Part shown: piece by piece, positions 46,030 to 57,599 of the stretch
Layout: the number at the start of each line of letters is the position of its first letter
Numbering within the stretch: the first letter of the stretch is position 1
From: Brachionus plicatilis
Lineage: Eukaryota > Rotifera > Eurotatoria > Ploima > Brachionidae
Length of the DNA: 64,000 nucleotides
Direction: 5' to 3'
Assembly (NCBI GenBank): GCA_010279815.1
Contig: QEOQ01000559.1
Location: 90,636 to 154,635, forward strand
Notes under the pieces: generated by a model
The model's database searches: none
Seen by the model: the letters and a program-made list of their open reading frames with translations, nothing else
Told to the model about the DNA's origin: nothing
Translations under genes and position numbers: made by a program

Positions 46030-47290
46030 TATCTCAAATATTGATGTAATTATTTTTCTAAATAAATAAATGAACAATTATTCATTTAAAAAAAATTTAG
46101 CAATTTTTAAAAAATTACCCTAACTATTTTTGCTGAATCGAACTCCCTAAACCAGGGCTACGCCCCGGACCTCTTTATTTTATCTAAAATTTTGTTAAAA
46201 TAAATCTAATTCAAAAATAAACCACAAATTGACAAAATATGGTTTATTTTACGATTAGGTTTCTTTGACTTAAAATTTATTTTGTTTTAAAATTTTTTGT
46301 TAATAAAATGGGTTTTTTTGATTGTAAAAAAAATCAAAAAATACTCCAAATCATAATTCGCTTTCGTTTTATCTTTTACATACGTTTGATTAAATATCTT
46401 TTTATTTAATTTGAATTAGTTAAAAAAAAGAATAATTGAATAAATGAAAAATTGAATAAATTTAAAGTTTTTAAAAAATTGAAAAATTGAATAGTTGAAT
46501 GAGTTATAAAAAAGAATAATTTAAAAATTGAAAAGTTGACTGGAAGAAATTTAAGTTGTATAATACAAATTATTTTCCATGAATGCTTTATTGATAATTG
46601 TAATAATAATGTTTATTTTATTTCATTTTTGTCAATAAAAATTTTTTATTTTTTTTTGGTTTTCGATTTTGTGAAATTATTTTAGATTACCTAGGCGTTT
46701 CACAAAATCGAGGTAGGACTGTAATTAATATACCCATTTTTATAAAAAAATGCGTTAATTCAAAACAATTGCTAATTTTTGAATTTATTTTTAGTTTTCA
46801 ATTGTACATTAAAGTAGCAGAATGTTTTCAATCAAGAAAGAATCAAATTTCTAATTTTCATAAAACGATATATTTAAAAATCAATAAAGATGCATTAACA
46901 TTCCGATTAACGCAAGTCGACTGTAGACTAAAGAAATTAAATAATTTAATTTTTATAAAAAATCCTTTATTTATTTGATTAGAAATTAAAATGAGAATGG
47001 AAAAATTCTTCGATTTTGCTTCTAAAAATCTTTAATATTATCGATAGACACTAAAATTTCGTTGATTTATAGGATTATTTTCTTGTTTATCAATTTTTTC
47101 GATTTTTGAACAATATTTTTTTAAAATTTGATTTTTTTTATTTACTCTAAAGACCATTCTCTATGGAATTTTTAAAGAAAAATCGTCCGGAAACCTCTAA
47201 AGAATTTTTAATTAGTCTTTAAAATTTTTGTTTACTGGGTATTTTAAAAGCAATCAACAATATTTAACAAGATTTAAAAATTAAGTTGAA
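46030..47290. other. AT-rich intergenic, nothing firm
   Basis: A weak plus-strand frame at 46769-46978 (KVAECFQSRKNQISNF...) has some protein-like content but no family and no splice evidence. Otherwise AT-rich. Confidence 0.35.
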
Positions 47291-47297
47291 ACAAATT

Positions 47298-50200
47298 TTA
47301 TTTCATTGAAAATAAATTATCAATTTCTTCAAAAGAATTATCTGATTCATGACCGCTTTCTTTTTCATCCAGTCTAGTGAGCACTCCATTCGATTTCAAT
47401 TTATCATACATCAATTTTTTATTCAATCTCTCAAGTGCCCTCAATTCTTTTTTTGATTTTGGCCTTTCTTGTGTATTTAAATCAAAACAGCTTTCCATAT
47501 TTGTCAAAAACCTGTCTATTCTTTCAAAATTTTCGGAAAATTTTTCACCTACTAAACCGCAAATGCATCTTAAATACTAAATTTTATGTTACAAATTTAA
47601 TAAATTTTTTTAACTAAAATATTAAAATAGTTACTTTTTTATCGACTAATAAGTTTCCTCCAACTACAATAGGTATTTCTAAATTCTGAGTACTTCGAAC
47701 AGCCTAAAAAGTATTTTTTATAGATTTGCCAAAAAACTATTTTTTGAAAATTCAGCACAAAAAAAACTTTAAATCTTATATGCAAAATTCTCTTAGTTAG
47801 AAATTTAATTTTAATTTTTTACTTTTACTAATTTTTTATCTGAGGTTTTTTTCTATTTTTTTTCTGGATTTATGAGCTGAATTTCCCAAATCTTATGAAC
47901 TAAAAGTGAGTATACTTACCAGTATAATCTTGCTACTTCCAAGACTTAAACCTGAATTACGGTATCCACTAGCCACTGCTTTCTCGAGCTAAATCAATTA
48001 ACTAAATTTATTTCATTCAAAAAAGTGTCCTACCATAAGTTTTGCAGCATCAAGATTTCTGCAGCAGACATGAAGAATGAATGGCTCAAATTTTATTGAA
48101 ATTTCTGGTGACTTGTGATTTATAATTCTATCGATCTTTATTTTTAAAAATTAAATGAATTAAAAATAAATGTTTAAATATGTAAACATTATTTATTTCA
48201 AAATCACCACTTGGGTGATGAAAGTAAAAAAAAATCAAGTTAGAAAAAAAAAATTTGAAAAGTCAAGTAGGAAAAAATTAATTTCATTTTCTTTTTTTCT
48301 TTTTTTTTTCCTTTTGTTAATTTCTGAATAAATTATATATTTTTATTTTTCTATTATATTTAATTTGATTGACAGTAAAATCATCCCGTTTTCTTTTCAT
48401 CCTGAAAAAAATATCCCGTTGAAAAGTATCCCGTTTTTTTTTCATCCCGAAAAAAAAATAAGAAAATTATCCTGTTTTTTTTTTATACCGAAAAAATAAA
48501 AAGAAATTTATCCCAGTTTTTTTTAATCCCAAAATAAAAATAAGAAAATTGTCCCATTTTCTTATTTAAAACAATTATCCCGTTTTTAAAAATAGTTAAA
48601 ACATCCCATTTTCTTAAATAACGGAAAAATCCCGTTTTGATATATTAGAAAATTAAACTAGTTTCTTTGAAATTATTTCCGGATTTTTTCTTTTATCTAT
48701 TATGGATGCTAAAACTTTTTAGTTTGAATGCGTCCGCATGCGAAACTCGAAGAGCTGTTGCTGAGAGAATAGAAGCTTTAACAGATTCGGATACCAAAAA
48801 TGAAGCAAAGAGGTTGTGGGCGAAAAATGGCACTAATAAACAACGGGTATCAAAAATGGACCGAGAATAAGCAAAAGCAAGTTTGATCAGTAAAATTAGA
48901 ACTGAGGAAAATCAAAAAAAAGACTTGGATTTTTTGGAAAGATATTCAAGTAATGCTAACTATTAGGAATAGTTAATTTTTTTGATAAATTTAAATTTTT
49001 ATTATATTACTATTTTTTTATATATTTAATAAATAATAATTGCCTTAATAATTTCTCATTTTATTTTTCTTAAAAAAATTGATATATTCTTATTTTTTTT
49101 CAGTATAAAAAAATAACAGGATAATTTTCCTTTTTTCTTTTTGGGATTAAAAAAAATGTTCCATTTTTCTTATTTGTAAAAACGGGATATTTTTCTTAAA
49201 TAAGAAAACGGGATGTTTTTTCTTATTTTAAAAACAGGATAGATTTCTTAAATAAGAAAAGGGGATGAATTTCTTTATTATAAAAACGGGATAATTGTCT
49301 TAAATAAGAAAATGGGATAATTTTCAACGGGATAATTTTTTGGGGATGAAATAAAAACGGGATGATTTTACTATTTACCATTTAATTTTTTTTATCATCG
49401 CCAAATCTGGCGTAATTTTTGAAATAAATAAATATTACAATTTTACCTATAAATAATTTTGATGAATAACATGAAATTAGCAGTAAATAAAGATATAAAT
49501 TTGAATATGCACTCATCCAAATTAAATTTATCTTTCATTTTATTTTTTTTCGCAAAGAGATTTTACAGATAAATATAGATTAAAAATAATGAAAGATAAA
49601 AAAAAGCAAGAATTGAATTGAAAGAAATTCAATTCGAGAATTGAAAATTATTTTATTTTATTTAAATTAAAGGTAATTTATATTGTAGTTAAAAAAACAG
49701 TGGTGGCTGATCAAATAATTACAAACTGATCTTGGTATTCGTAGTTAGGTCTCTTGACTGGAAATTAAAAAAAAAAAGTCATTTCAAAGACTTTGAAATA
49801 AAAACGCCTGCCTTAAAAGCTACATGGAACGGTAAAAATTCAAATATTAATTTTGAATTAAAAATGACTCAATTTTTTTTGTCAACACAATTTTAAGTCA
49901 AATCTAGTGACTTGGTCTCAAGAATTCTAAGTCAAGTCAGTGACTTTAAAATAACTTTAAATGGCTTTTTTTCTAACTCTTGCGCAAGTCTTTTCATAAT
50001 TGTTAAATACAAATTTTTTTTTTCCTTACTATTTTTTTTCAAAATTCTTGTATTCAATGAAATCTAAATCTAAAATTCTATCTCAAGTCAAAATCAAACA
50101 TAAATTTTTACTTTGAAATGGGAAATAATCAAAACATAGATAAAGACAAATAAAGAATGATTAACTTGGAATTTTATTAAGTAAAAAGTTTAATTTAATA

Positions 50201-52365
50201 TAGAAAAAATTAGAAAGATAACTAATTAATTGTCAATTAAAATATTAGCCAAACCATCAATGTGTCTTCTATATTTTATTTTCTATATTTTTTTCTATAT
50301 TTTTTTCTATATTTTTTTCTATATTTTTTCATATATTTTTTTCTATATTTTTTTCTATATTTTTTTCTATTTTTTTCTATGCCCTTTGAAATTGAACTTT
50401 GACTCTGTACCAATTCTGCTGGGCTTTGAGGAAATACTGTAGCTGTAGTAAATCAAACTTATTTTATTTTCCTGCAATCATTTCCTTTAATGTTACATAA
50501 CATTATAAATTTTTTTTCAATTTTTATTTTTTCAAATTTTTTTTATTAATTTCTGGGTCCAATTAAAAAAAATTTTTTTAAGCTTTTTGAAGTGTTTTAT
50601 ATGCACTGGATTATAATTTATAAAATTTTAGACGTGAGGATTAAAAACAAATATAAAAAATTAAAATATATTAAAAAGTCTTGTTCATCTATAAAATTAA
50701 AACTGTTAATTCAAAATTATGAAAAACACATAGAAATAATTAATTTTAATGTGAAAATAAAACATATCAGAAAAGTTAAGAATGCATATTTTAAATTTAT
50801 ACTTCGATTAATATTTAAAAATGTATCTTTGAAAGATTTAAAAATATATTTGGTTTTATGCGTTATTTTTTTTAAGATTCACTTTTTCATCTGTACCAAA
50901 TTTTAGATTAAGCATTTAAAAAATTTTACCTGATAATTGAATAAAAAGATTCCACTTACCTCATCAAAAAAATTTAAATATATTATAAATTTACACTTAC
51001 AAAATTCTCAATATCATCTTCACTTAAAGGATCATGACTGACGTAAATCCATTGACAATTTTTTTTGACTAATTTCTCGTCCTTTCATAAAAATTCCAAT
51101 AATTCAAATTCTAATTCAATCTCTGTCAATTTTTAAAATGACATTGGCATATTTTCTAATATGAAAATTCATATTTTTTTTTTGTAAAAAAAAATTCATT
51201 TAATTCAAAAATAAATAAAAAATTAATTTTTTTTTAGAGATTGCAAAGAATATATTGAAAAATACAAAAATATGAAAATTTAAAAATATAAAATTAGTTA
51301 CACTTTGCCAAAAATTTTTCTTTTATTTTGAGTTTCAATGGAATTTACGAGTAAAAATTATCTTTTTAACACTGGATTTAAGTCAAAATAATTTATTAAA
51401 TACTTGTAATATATAAAATTATTTTTGACCAAAATCCTCTTGTGCTCTAGTATTATTTTTTTTAGTTTTATGGGATAAACATTTTTTTTGAATATTTTTA
51501 TGACACATTAAAAATAATTATCTTAAGGAGCTGCTATTTATGGAAAACTTTTAACTCTACTATTTTACACAATCTATTAGGCCAAACTGGCGTCATTTTA
51601 CATTTGAAGGTGGCTTTTTTTGCATTTTTAAGACATTTTTTGCTAAACCAAGAACTCATTGATGACATAGAAGATGATGATGCTTAAAATATTCATGGCT
51701 TTTTATTCCGGCGATGAAATAACAATCAACGAAATAGGTATGACTGCAAGAGACTAGAGTTGCCACGAATCTGATATGGAAACAGAATAGTTATTTAATT
51801 TTTTTTAATTGTATAATATTTTGGAACCATAAATCTTTAAAAGCCCAGTCCAATTTTTTTTCTTTACAGACCCTTTTATGTTAAAGAAATTTTAAATTTT
51901 TACCCCAGGCTAATCAATAATTTTTTCTTTTTAAACCAATGGTAAAATTTTTTTTTATTGAGAAGCTCATGAATTATTTGCAAGGTTCACCATGAAATTT
52001 GCCAAACTTGAAACCAGCTTTTTGAGAATCTCATTGTTAGACACTCGCTAGTATAAAGGCGTTTTAAAAATCACTAACTGTATTAAGAAAAAAAATCTAA
52101 ATTTTTATATTTTTTTGGAATTTTACATTCTGCCATTGTCATTCTAAAAATTTACAGTAAAAAAAATCACTTGTGAAAATGCCATAAATCGCCCTGAACA
52201 AGAGCTTGTAGTAAAATAATTTTGGCTTTTGTTTATTTTATCACATAATGATTGAATATGAGCGTCAAAGCTTGATTTTCGACTGGCATCTACATTGTTC
52301 AATTGCTGGGATTTGAGGTTATCAAAGAGATTGCTAAAATGTCCCAAATTTAATTTTGACTCCAT
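47298..52365 (-). CDS. TYW3: tRNA wybutosine-synthesizing protein 3 homolog
   Basis: Six exons in phase 0: 52365-52171, 51081-51001, 48135-48034, 47988-47920, 47703-47635 and 47576-47298. They encode 264 aa, close to the roughly 260 aa of animal TYW3. TYW3 is the SAM-dependent N4-methyltransferase step in making wybutosine at position 37 of tRNA-Phe. Marks in order: FSNLFDNLKSQQLNNVDASR, NYFTTSSCSGRF (the family SSCxGR motif), KNCQWIYVSHDPL, ISIKFEPFILHVCCRNLDAA, then SGYRNSGLSLGSSKIILAVR and STQNLEIPIVVGGNLLV. The C-terminal tail is charged and poorly conserved, as in relatives. Introns 1 and 2 are large (1.1 and 2.9 kb) and filled with repeats; the others are 45-217 bp. All splice sites are GT-AG. 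Looks functional. Confidence 0.95.
48374..49372. mobile_element. foldback element with ATCCCGTTTT arrays and an internal ORF
   Basis: It lies in TYW3 intron 2. Ends: AGTAAAATCATCCCGTTTT and its inverse AAAACGGGATGATTTTACT. Beneath each end some 8-10 degenerate copies of (A)TCCCGTTTTT are arrayed, in opposite orientation on the two sides. Between the arms a coding-like frame reads NASACETRRAVAERIEALTD, then KNEAKRLWAKNGTNKQRV (about 48723-48867), followed after a stop by KIRTEENQKKDLDFLERYSS. The ORF may be a captured gene piece or the remnant of an element protein; I cannot identify it. Confidence 0.7.
49399..49430 (+). repeat. LINE-like 3' tail: hairpin plus AAATAAATAAAT
   Basis: ATCGCCAAATCTGGCG forms a 5-bp-stem hairpin followed by TAATTTTTGAAATAAATAAA. 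The same layout (CGCCAGAATTGGCG, then GAAATAAATAAA) occurs at 57141-57175. Hairpin plus short A-rich repeat is typical of non-LTR 3' ends. Confidence 0.45.
50267..50380. repeat. minisatellite, about 12-13 bp unit
   Basis: About nine tandem copies of TTTTTTCTATAT within TYW3 intron 2. The open frame across it (poly-FYIF) is an artefact of the repeat. Confidence 0.85.
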
Positions 52366-52518
52366 CCTTTAGATAATTAAAAAACTCCTAGAATTATTTT
52401 TTTATTTTTTTACTCAAAGTTACTTGGGTAAATTTTTAATTTAGAAAAAAAAATTAAATTTATTATTTTTTATTGAATTCAAAAGATATAGATACAAGAT
52501 TTAATTTTGTAAATGTGT

Positions 52519-52946
52519 TTAAAGAAATGTTAATTGAGATGAATTAAAGAAATTTGTATCATTCGCATCGTCGGCTTCTTTTAACGAAACATTATTGGAA
52601 TCAAAAAGTGCATTTATAAAGTTCGAGTCTGTCAAAATTTTTGTGCTATCATTGCATTCACTGACTGAAATGTCCATCGATTTTGTATCTTTTTGTCGAT
52701 TTAATCTAGACAACGGCTTCGAGCTGTGTTTTTCACTAAACATTTTCAAAAAGTATTCACATTTGTATAAAAAATTGGTAATCATCACTTTAACCTTAAA
52801 AAATATTATTTTTAAAAAAGAAATAAAAGAATTTTTTTCGACATTTGTTGTGATTTTATTTTGTTTTAAATCATAAAAAAATTTCACCATATAAATCAGA
52901 TTAATACGGCCATATAAACCAAATTTTAACAAGATGTTGGCACAAT
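52519..52946 (-). CDS. 3' part of an unidentified gene
   Basis: The best model has two exons: one starting after an acceptor at 52947 (DCANILLKFGLYGRINLIYM), then an intron of about 95 bp with GT and AG borders, then a last exon. That exon reads VKVMITNFLYKCEYFLKMFS and continues through a polar tail (LSRLNRQKDTKSMDISVSEC, then a DSNNVSLKEADDAND-rich end) to a stop at 52519. It can also be read as one 146-codon ORF. The polar, Ser/Asp-rich tail looks real. No domain recognised. It lies just upstream of TYW3 on the same strand, with about 150 bp between the stop and the TYW3 start. Upstream exons were not found before the hAT MITE at 53425. Confidence 0.4.
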
Positions 52947-53424
52947 CTATATAAGACAAAATGATATTTTGTCAATTAATATATATAAATGTCAATTAAA
53001 ACTAGATAATTCGTCAGCTATACAGGAATCAATTTGAAAAAATAAGCGTCATTTAAAAAAATGTTTTCTCAATTATTTTTTATTTTTGTCAATTTAAAAA
53101 AATATTTGTCAAGTAAAGAAAATTTTAATTTTTTTCGTACATTGTCACAGCAATTCTAAAAGAAAAGAACTTTTTTCTCTATCGCATGAGCCAACTAGAA
53201 GAAACTTATAACCATTCTAAACAAATTTGTGAATAGAATAGGTTGCCAACATTTCGACTTAAATTTGAAATTAAGAGAAATTTAAAATAAAGTTTAAAAC
53301 TTACAATATTTAGGATTTTGAGCATGAGCTGAACTAGATGATTGTGTTTATTCCTATTCAAGATTTGGAATATCCATTTTTTTTTTCGTATATTAGCTTT
53401 TCTTTTTCTTCGATCAATAAAGAC

Positions 53425-53992
53425 TAGTGTTAGGAATCGACTAGGTCGACTAGAGTCAACTGAATTTTTTTTTAGTCGAGTCGACTCGACTTCAAAAAAA
53501 TATTGTCTTTTAAATTTAATTTTTTTTATCCTAAAAAAATTTTTGTGTTTTCTGCTTTTTTCTAAAAATTTTATCTAATCAACTATTGAAATTCAACTTT
53601 TCAATTATCTATTCAACTATAACAACTATCTAATATTAATTATTTAACTTGATTGTTTTTTAAAATTTACATTGATCTTTTTCCATTGAGGATCGATCCA
53701 GGATCATATTGCCGAGAAAAATTAAGCAACTACTAAGCTTAATTGACTATGCAGTTTCTTTGTTATTTATGTAGAAAAATACAGCTTTAAACTTTTCTTT
53801 TCAATTTAATTTTTATAAAAATAATTTCGAGTCGAGTCAAAGAATCGACTCGAAAATATTTGATTTTTTTCTAGTCGAGTCGATGCGACAAGAAAAAAAT
53901 TCGAGTCGACTGGAAATAAATTCGAATCGACTCGAGTCGACTAAAAAATAAGCTTAGTCGAGTCGACTCGGGACAAAATATGGCCAACACTA
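53425..53992. mobile_element. hAT MITE rich in GTCGAC
   Basis: The perfect 8-bp target duplication ATAAAGAC flanks it (53417-53424 and 53993-54000). Ends are TAGTGTTAGG and, inverted, TAGTGTTGGC. Inside each end there are many GAGTCGACTCGA-like palindromic words. 568 bp, no ORF. Confidence 0.92.
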
Positions 53993-54800
53993 ATAAAGAC
54001 AGCAATGGGATATTTACTTAAGGTACAGATATTATTTGTAATGATTAAAAAGTTAATTTGCATTTATTTTTATATATTGACAAATATTTTTTTAAAAAAG
54101 ACAAAATCCTTATTTACAGCTTTAATATACAATAAATTAATTTAATTCACAATTATTTAATTTAAGTTACAAATATTTAATATAATTTACAAGTTAGTAT
54201 TGACGAAAATATAATTGACAAAAAAACTTATTGACATTTCTCTAAATTGATTGACGGTTTCTCTCTCTGCCCACAATCTAAGTGTTTCAATTTTTTTCTT
54301 TAATTTAAAAAAAAAACATCATTTGTTTCAATTTAATTTCAATAATATTTTAAAAACCGAATTTCTTTTTTTTAATTATTTAAGCTAAAAAATTAACAAG
54401 TAAAATTTTCAAACATTTTATCTAGTTTCAGAATTTAAATTAAAAAAAAAAGGTACTTTGGATTATTCTTGGAAAATCAAATTAACCAATCATATCTAAA
54501 AATGCCCAAAATTTAATTACCTAATCCATTGACTGATGGATCAAATACCATTTAAGGTAAATTTAAATAGCCATATAAGCGATGAATAATATAAATAATG
54601 AACAAATATTCGAAAAAGTAGTATTTCGAATAAAAAATTAAATTTGAATTTAATTTTTGAATATAAATAATTTTGAATTATATGCTTGAGAACTAATTAA
54701 TAAAAATTAATAATTGAATCTTCAAAAATTGGACTTGTCATTTGAAAATAATAATTAATCAAAAAAAATAATTGAAAAGAAATTTAAATTAATAAAAAAT

Positions 54801-54970
54801 TCATAAAATAAATTGAATTTCACTTCGACTTGGTAACTTAAAGTTTGCCAGATTTTCACCAGTCAACACAACTTTTCTGACATTTTCTGGACTTGTTTTA
54901 TTAGGACAGTCTCGTCCACCTTACTCGGCACCAGAAATTAGTTGTTCTAATTTAACCAACGCTACAAGAA
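54801..54970 (-). pseudogene. coding-like fragment with one in-frame stop
   Basis: The minus frame reads LVALVKLEQLISGAE, stop, GGRDCPNKTSPENVRKVV, LTGENLANFKLPSRSEIQF. Composition is far less AT-biased than the surroundings. The stop falls in GAGTAAGG, which could equally be a 5' splice site, making the first half an exon end. Family not recognised. Confidence 0.35.
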
Positions 54971-55236
54971 TAACAAAAAACTAAATATTAAAATCATTAA
55001 TTTTTCAAAAATTATTAAATTTTAATATTTTTAAATTATTGGTTGAATTTGTTGCTTTTTAAATTTTCGAATTTTAATTTAAAAGATAAAAATAAATCAA
55101 TTCTTATTTCAAATTAATCTTAAATTCAAAATTATATTTGAAAATACTACTTTTTCATTTATTCAAGTTTAAATTTGTGTTCAGAAAACTAATTCGATTT
55201 CATAATTATTTACAAATAAAATACACCGCCAATCAG

Positions 55237-55525
55237 GCCTATCTCAATTACTTCCATACCGTGCGGTATTGCTGAGAGAGTTACTAGAAGTTAAGTACTA
55301 AATTTTTGTCTTGAAAATAATTTAGTCAATCAAGTCCAATACGGATTTATTCCTCATAAGTCTTGATTTTTTAACCCATCAAGTATCACTTAGTAATCAA
55401 GTAGATGTACTCTATACAGATTTTTCTAAAGCCATTGATAGAGTGAATCATTCAAAACTATTATTTAATTTTATCAAGTCTTCATTTGTGAAACGATTAT
55501 TCCAAAACGACTACACGTTTTGACT
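55237..55525 (+). pseudogene. LINE reverse transcriptase fragment
   Basis: Blocks RPISITSIPCGIAERVTRS, then FCLENNLVNQVQYGFIPHKS, then in another frame VDVLYTDFSKAIDRVNHSKL. This is the N-terminal RT order of CR1/L2/Jockey-like elements (DFSKAFDxVxHxxLL with the first catalytic Asp). It has several stops and frameshifts and ends near 55525. Confidence 0.85.
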
Positions 55526-55728
55526 CTTGCAATCGATTGAGAATAAAGAACTCGAGGAAAATAAATTCAAAAATAAATTTCTAAATGAAATAAAAGAAAT
55601 CTTAAAAACCCAGGATAAGCTATAAATTGGGGAAAAAAATGAAAATATTAAAGAAATAGATGATGAAAAAAAAAAAAAAAAATTGCTAAGAATGGTATAA
55701 GTGAGTCAATCAAAACATGATTTGCAAT

Positions 55729-56851
55729 TAGAGCTGGTAGATCGGTTAAAAAAATGGTTCTAAACCGGTTAAAATATTAATCGGTTATAAATCAGAGCCG
55801 GTTAATGTAGCCGGTTAAAATATTGAAACCGGTTTCAGACCCGATTACAATTTATAACCAAATTTAGTTACCGGTTAAATATCCTAAGCAGTTATGAAAC
55901 CGTTTCTAGCCGGTTAAAAAGGAACATTAATTTCTTGAGTTAAATGTTTATATTTTTTTTAATTAAATTTTTAAAAATTATGCAAAAAATTCATCCTTTT
56001 TTCAATAGACTTTTCAGCAAGATTTTGATTAAAATCAAATAAAAATGTTTGAGAAGAATAAGATGGTCTGTCTCGAGTAATCCTTATGATCATCTTAATT
56101 GAAAAACAAATCTCTATCTTTTATTTCAAAAACTTAGATTTGAAATAGTAATTTACTTGTTTATATATAAATTTAAAATTCTCAATCGTCTGAGTCTATG
56201 CAAATAGATATTATTGAGAATACTGAAAACACAACAAGTCAAGAACAGAACGTTGTTTGTTCACCTAAAAAGCGCCGTAGAAATGGGAGTCATGTGTGGG
56301 AATACGTAATTAAATTAGAGAATGGCATTAAAAAATGTAATATTGAATTCTGTACTAAAGTTTTCGAAAAATCTAGTGGGACGAGTTCTATTAAGTACCA
56401 CCTAAAAGATCCTCATTGAATTAGCTGTTGTATAGAAAAAATTCTGTTCAAAGCGCATCTCATATTTAACAAAATAATTCCAAACATGGCGTGGATGAAC
56501 AATCGAAAAGGATAAAAGCATTACTTGATTTTATCATTGAAACTTTTGATTTAATTTTGAAAAAATTGATTGATTTTGTTTAATAACTTTTGTTTCTTGT
56601 TTAGGCTTAAAGATTTATCAATAAAGTTTTTATCTAAAATTTTAAAAAATTTTTTATTCATAAATCCGGTTAAGACAAACTTTAACCGGTTATGTAGCCG
56701 GTTAGAATTTTTAAACCGGTTCCGTAACCGATTAAAATTTTTAACTGGTTAATGGAACTGGTTACACATCCTAACCTGTTCTAAAACCAATTAAAAATTT
56801 TTAACCGGTTACGGGACCGGTTTAAGATGCCTAACCGAACTACCAGCACTA
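55729..56851 (+). mobile_element. deleted hAT element with ACCGGTTA arrays
   Basis: Target duplication TTTGCAAT (55721-55728) against TTTGCCAT (56852-56859), 7 of 8 matching. Ends TAGAGCTGGTAGATCGGTTA and, inverted, TAGTGCTGGTAGTTCGGTTA. ACCGGTTA/TAACCGGT words are repeated about ten times beneath each end. It retains only a BED-finger exon, so it is an internal-deletion derivative. Confidence 0.9.
56198..56419 (+). CDS. BED zinc-finger fragment of a hAT transposase
   Basis: 73 residues: an acidic start, a basic patch (SPKKRRRNGSHVWEYVIKLE), then GIKKCNIEFCTKVFEKSSGT and SSIKYHLKDPH. The VWEY...C...C...SGTSSIxYHLxxxH pattern is the BED finger that binds hAT termini. The frame stops at the end of the finger, and no catalytic domain follows inside the element, so it could at most make a DNA-binding fragment. 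Confidence 0.8.
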   Translation: MQIDIIENTENTTSQEQNVVCSPKKRRRNGSHVWEYVIKLENGIKKCNIEFCTKVFEKSSGTSSIKYHLKDPH

Positions 56852-57140
56852 TTTGCCATGATAAATAACAATGATCAACATGGAAAAACACTTATCAACC
56901 TCCTTATAAAGGAATTCTAAAAATCACAGGAAAAAAAACCAGTTATAAATTTTTAATAAGCTTAAATAAATAATTAATTGATTAAATGCTATATATTATG
57001 CAAATATTAAATCTCTTTAGTGTAAAATTTCTTAATATTTCCTTTATTCTAATTTAAATTAACAAAATAATTTAATAGAAAACAATTTCTAATTTGTATT
57101 AAATTTTTTTTTTTTTTTTAATTTTATAATTTTATTACAT

Positions 57141-57175
57141 CGCCAGAATTGGCGCTAAAAGAAATAAATAAATTA
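57141..57175 (+). repeat. LINE-like 3' tail, second copy
   Basis: CGCCAGAATTGGCG hairpin, then CTAAAAGAAATAAATAAA, matching the layout at 49399-49430. Confidence 0.45.
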
Positions 57176-57407
57176 ATAAAACAATTTTATTAAGATAAAG
57201 GTAATTTTTATTTTTAAAAGATTTTCCAATATATTAATTATTTTTAAAATAATTCTTATATCAAAAAAATTTTAAAAAGTTTTTTAATTCATGAAGCATT
57301 TTTATATAGTAAATTTATTTTAGTGATAAAATGTAATCATTATTTTTTTATGACTAAAAAGTTTAAGTAACAAAAATAATATCTAGCTTTTTTTTACTTT
57401 TACACAG

Positions 57408-57520
57408 AGTTGTTTAAAAGTCTCAAGTTTTATGTCAAGTCCAAGAAAAGGTTTTAGATTTTTTATTTTTAAATTAAAGTCAGGACTTTAAGATTAATCT
57501 GCTTTTAAAAAAGTCTGCAA
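57408..57520. repeat. CAGAGTTGTTTAAAAGT family fragment
   Basis: CAGAGTTGTTTAAAAGTCTC then AAGTCAGGACTTTAAG. The same start occurs at 58755, and its inverse near 13140 and 35275. Confidence 0.6.
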
Positions 57521-57599
57521 TGAGTTTCATCTCAAAAAGTTGAAATGTTATCTTATCTATCTAAAAATCTGGAATCCCAAATTTCAAAAACTACCAAAC

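Noticed and set aside
50230..50442. Hydrophobic FYIFFYIF-repeat ORF that looks like a membrane protein
   Set aside because: It is the translation of a 12-13-bp minisatellite in a TYW3 intron.
50592..50906. 104-codon ORF in TYW3 intron 2
   Set aside because: Lys/Ile/Phe-dominated codons from A/T runs; no motif, and it lies inside an intron between well-supported exons.
55250..55320. Possible 5S rRNA or tRNA-like patch (CCATACCGTGCGGTATTGCT)
   Set aside because: It translates as part of the LINE reverse transcriptase (PISITSIPCGIAERV) and lacks the conserved 5S or tRNA internal promoter boxes.
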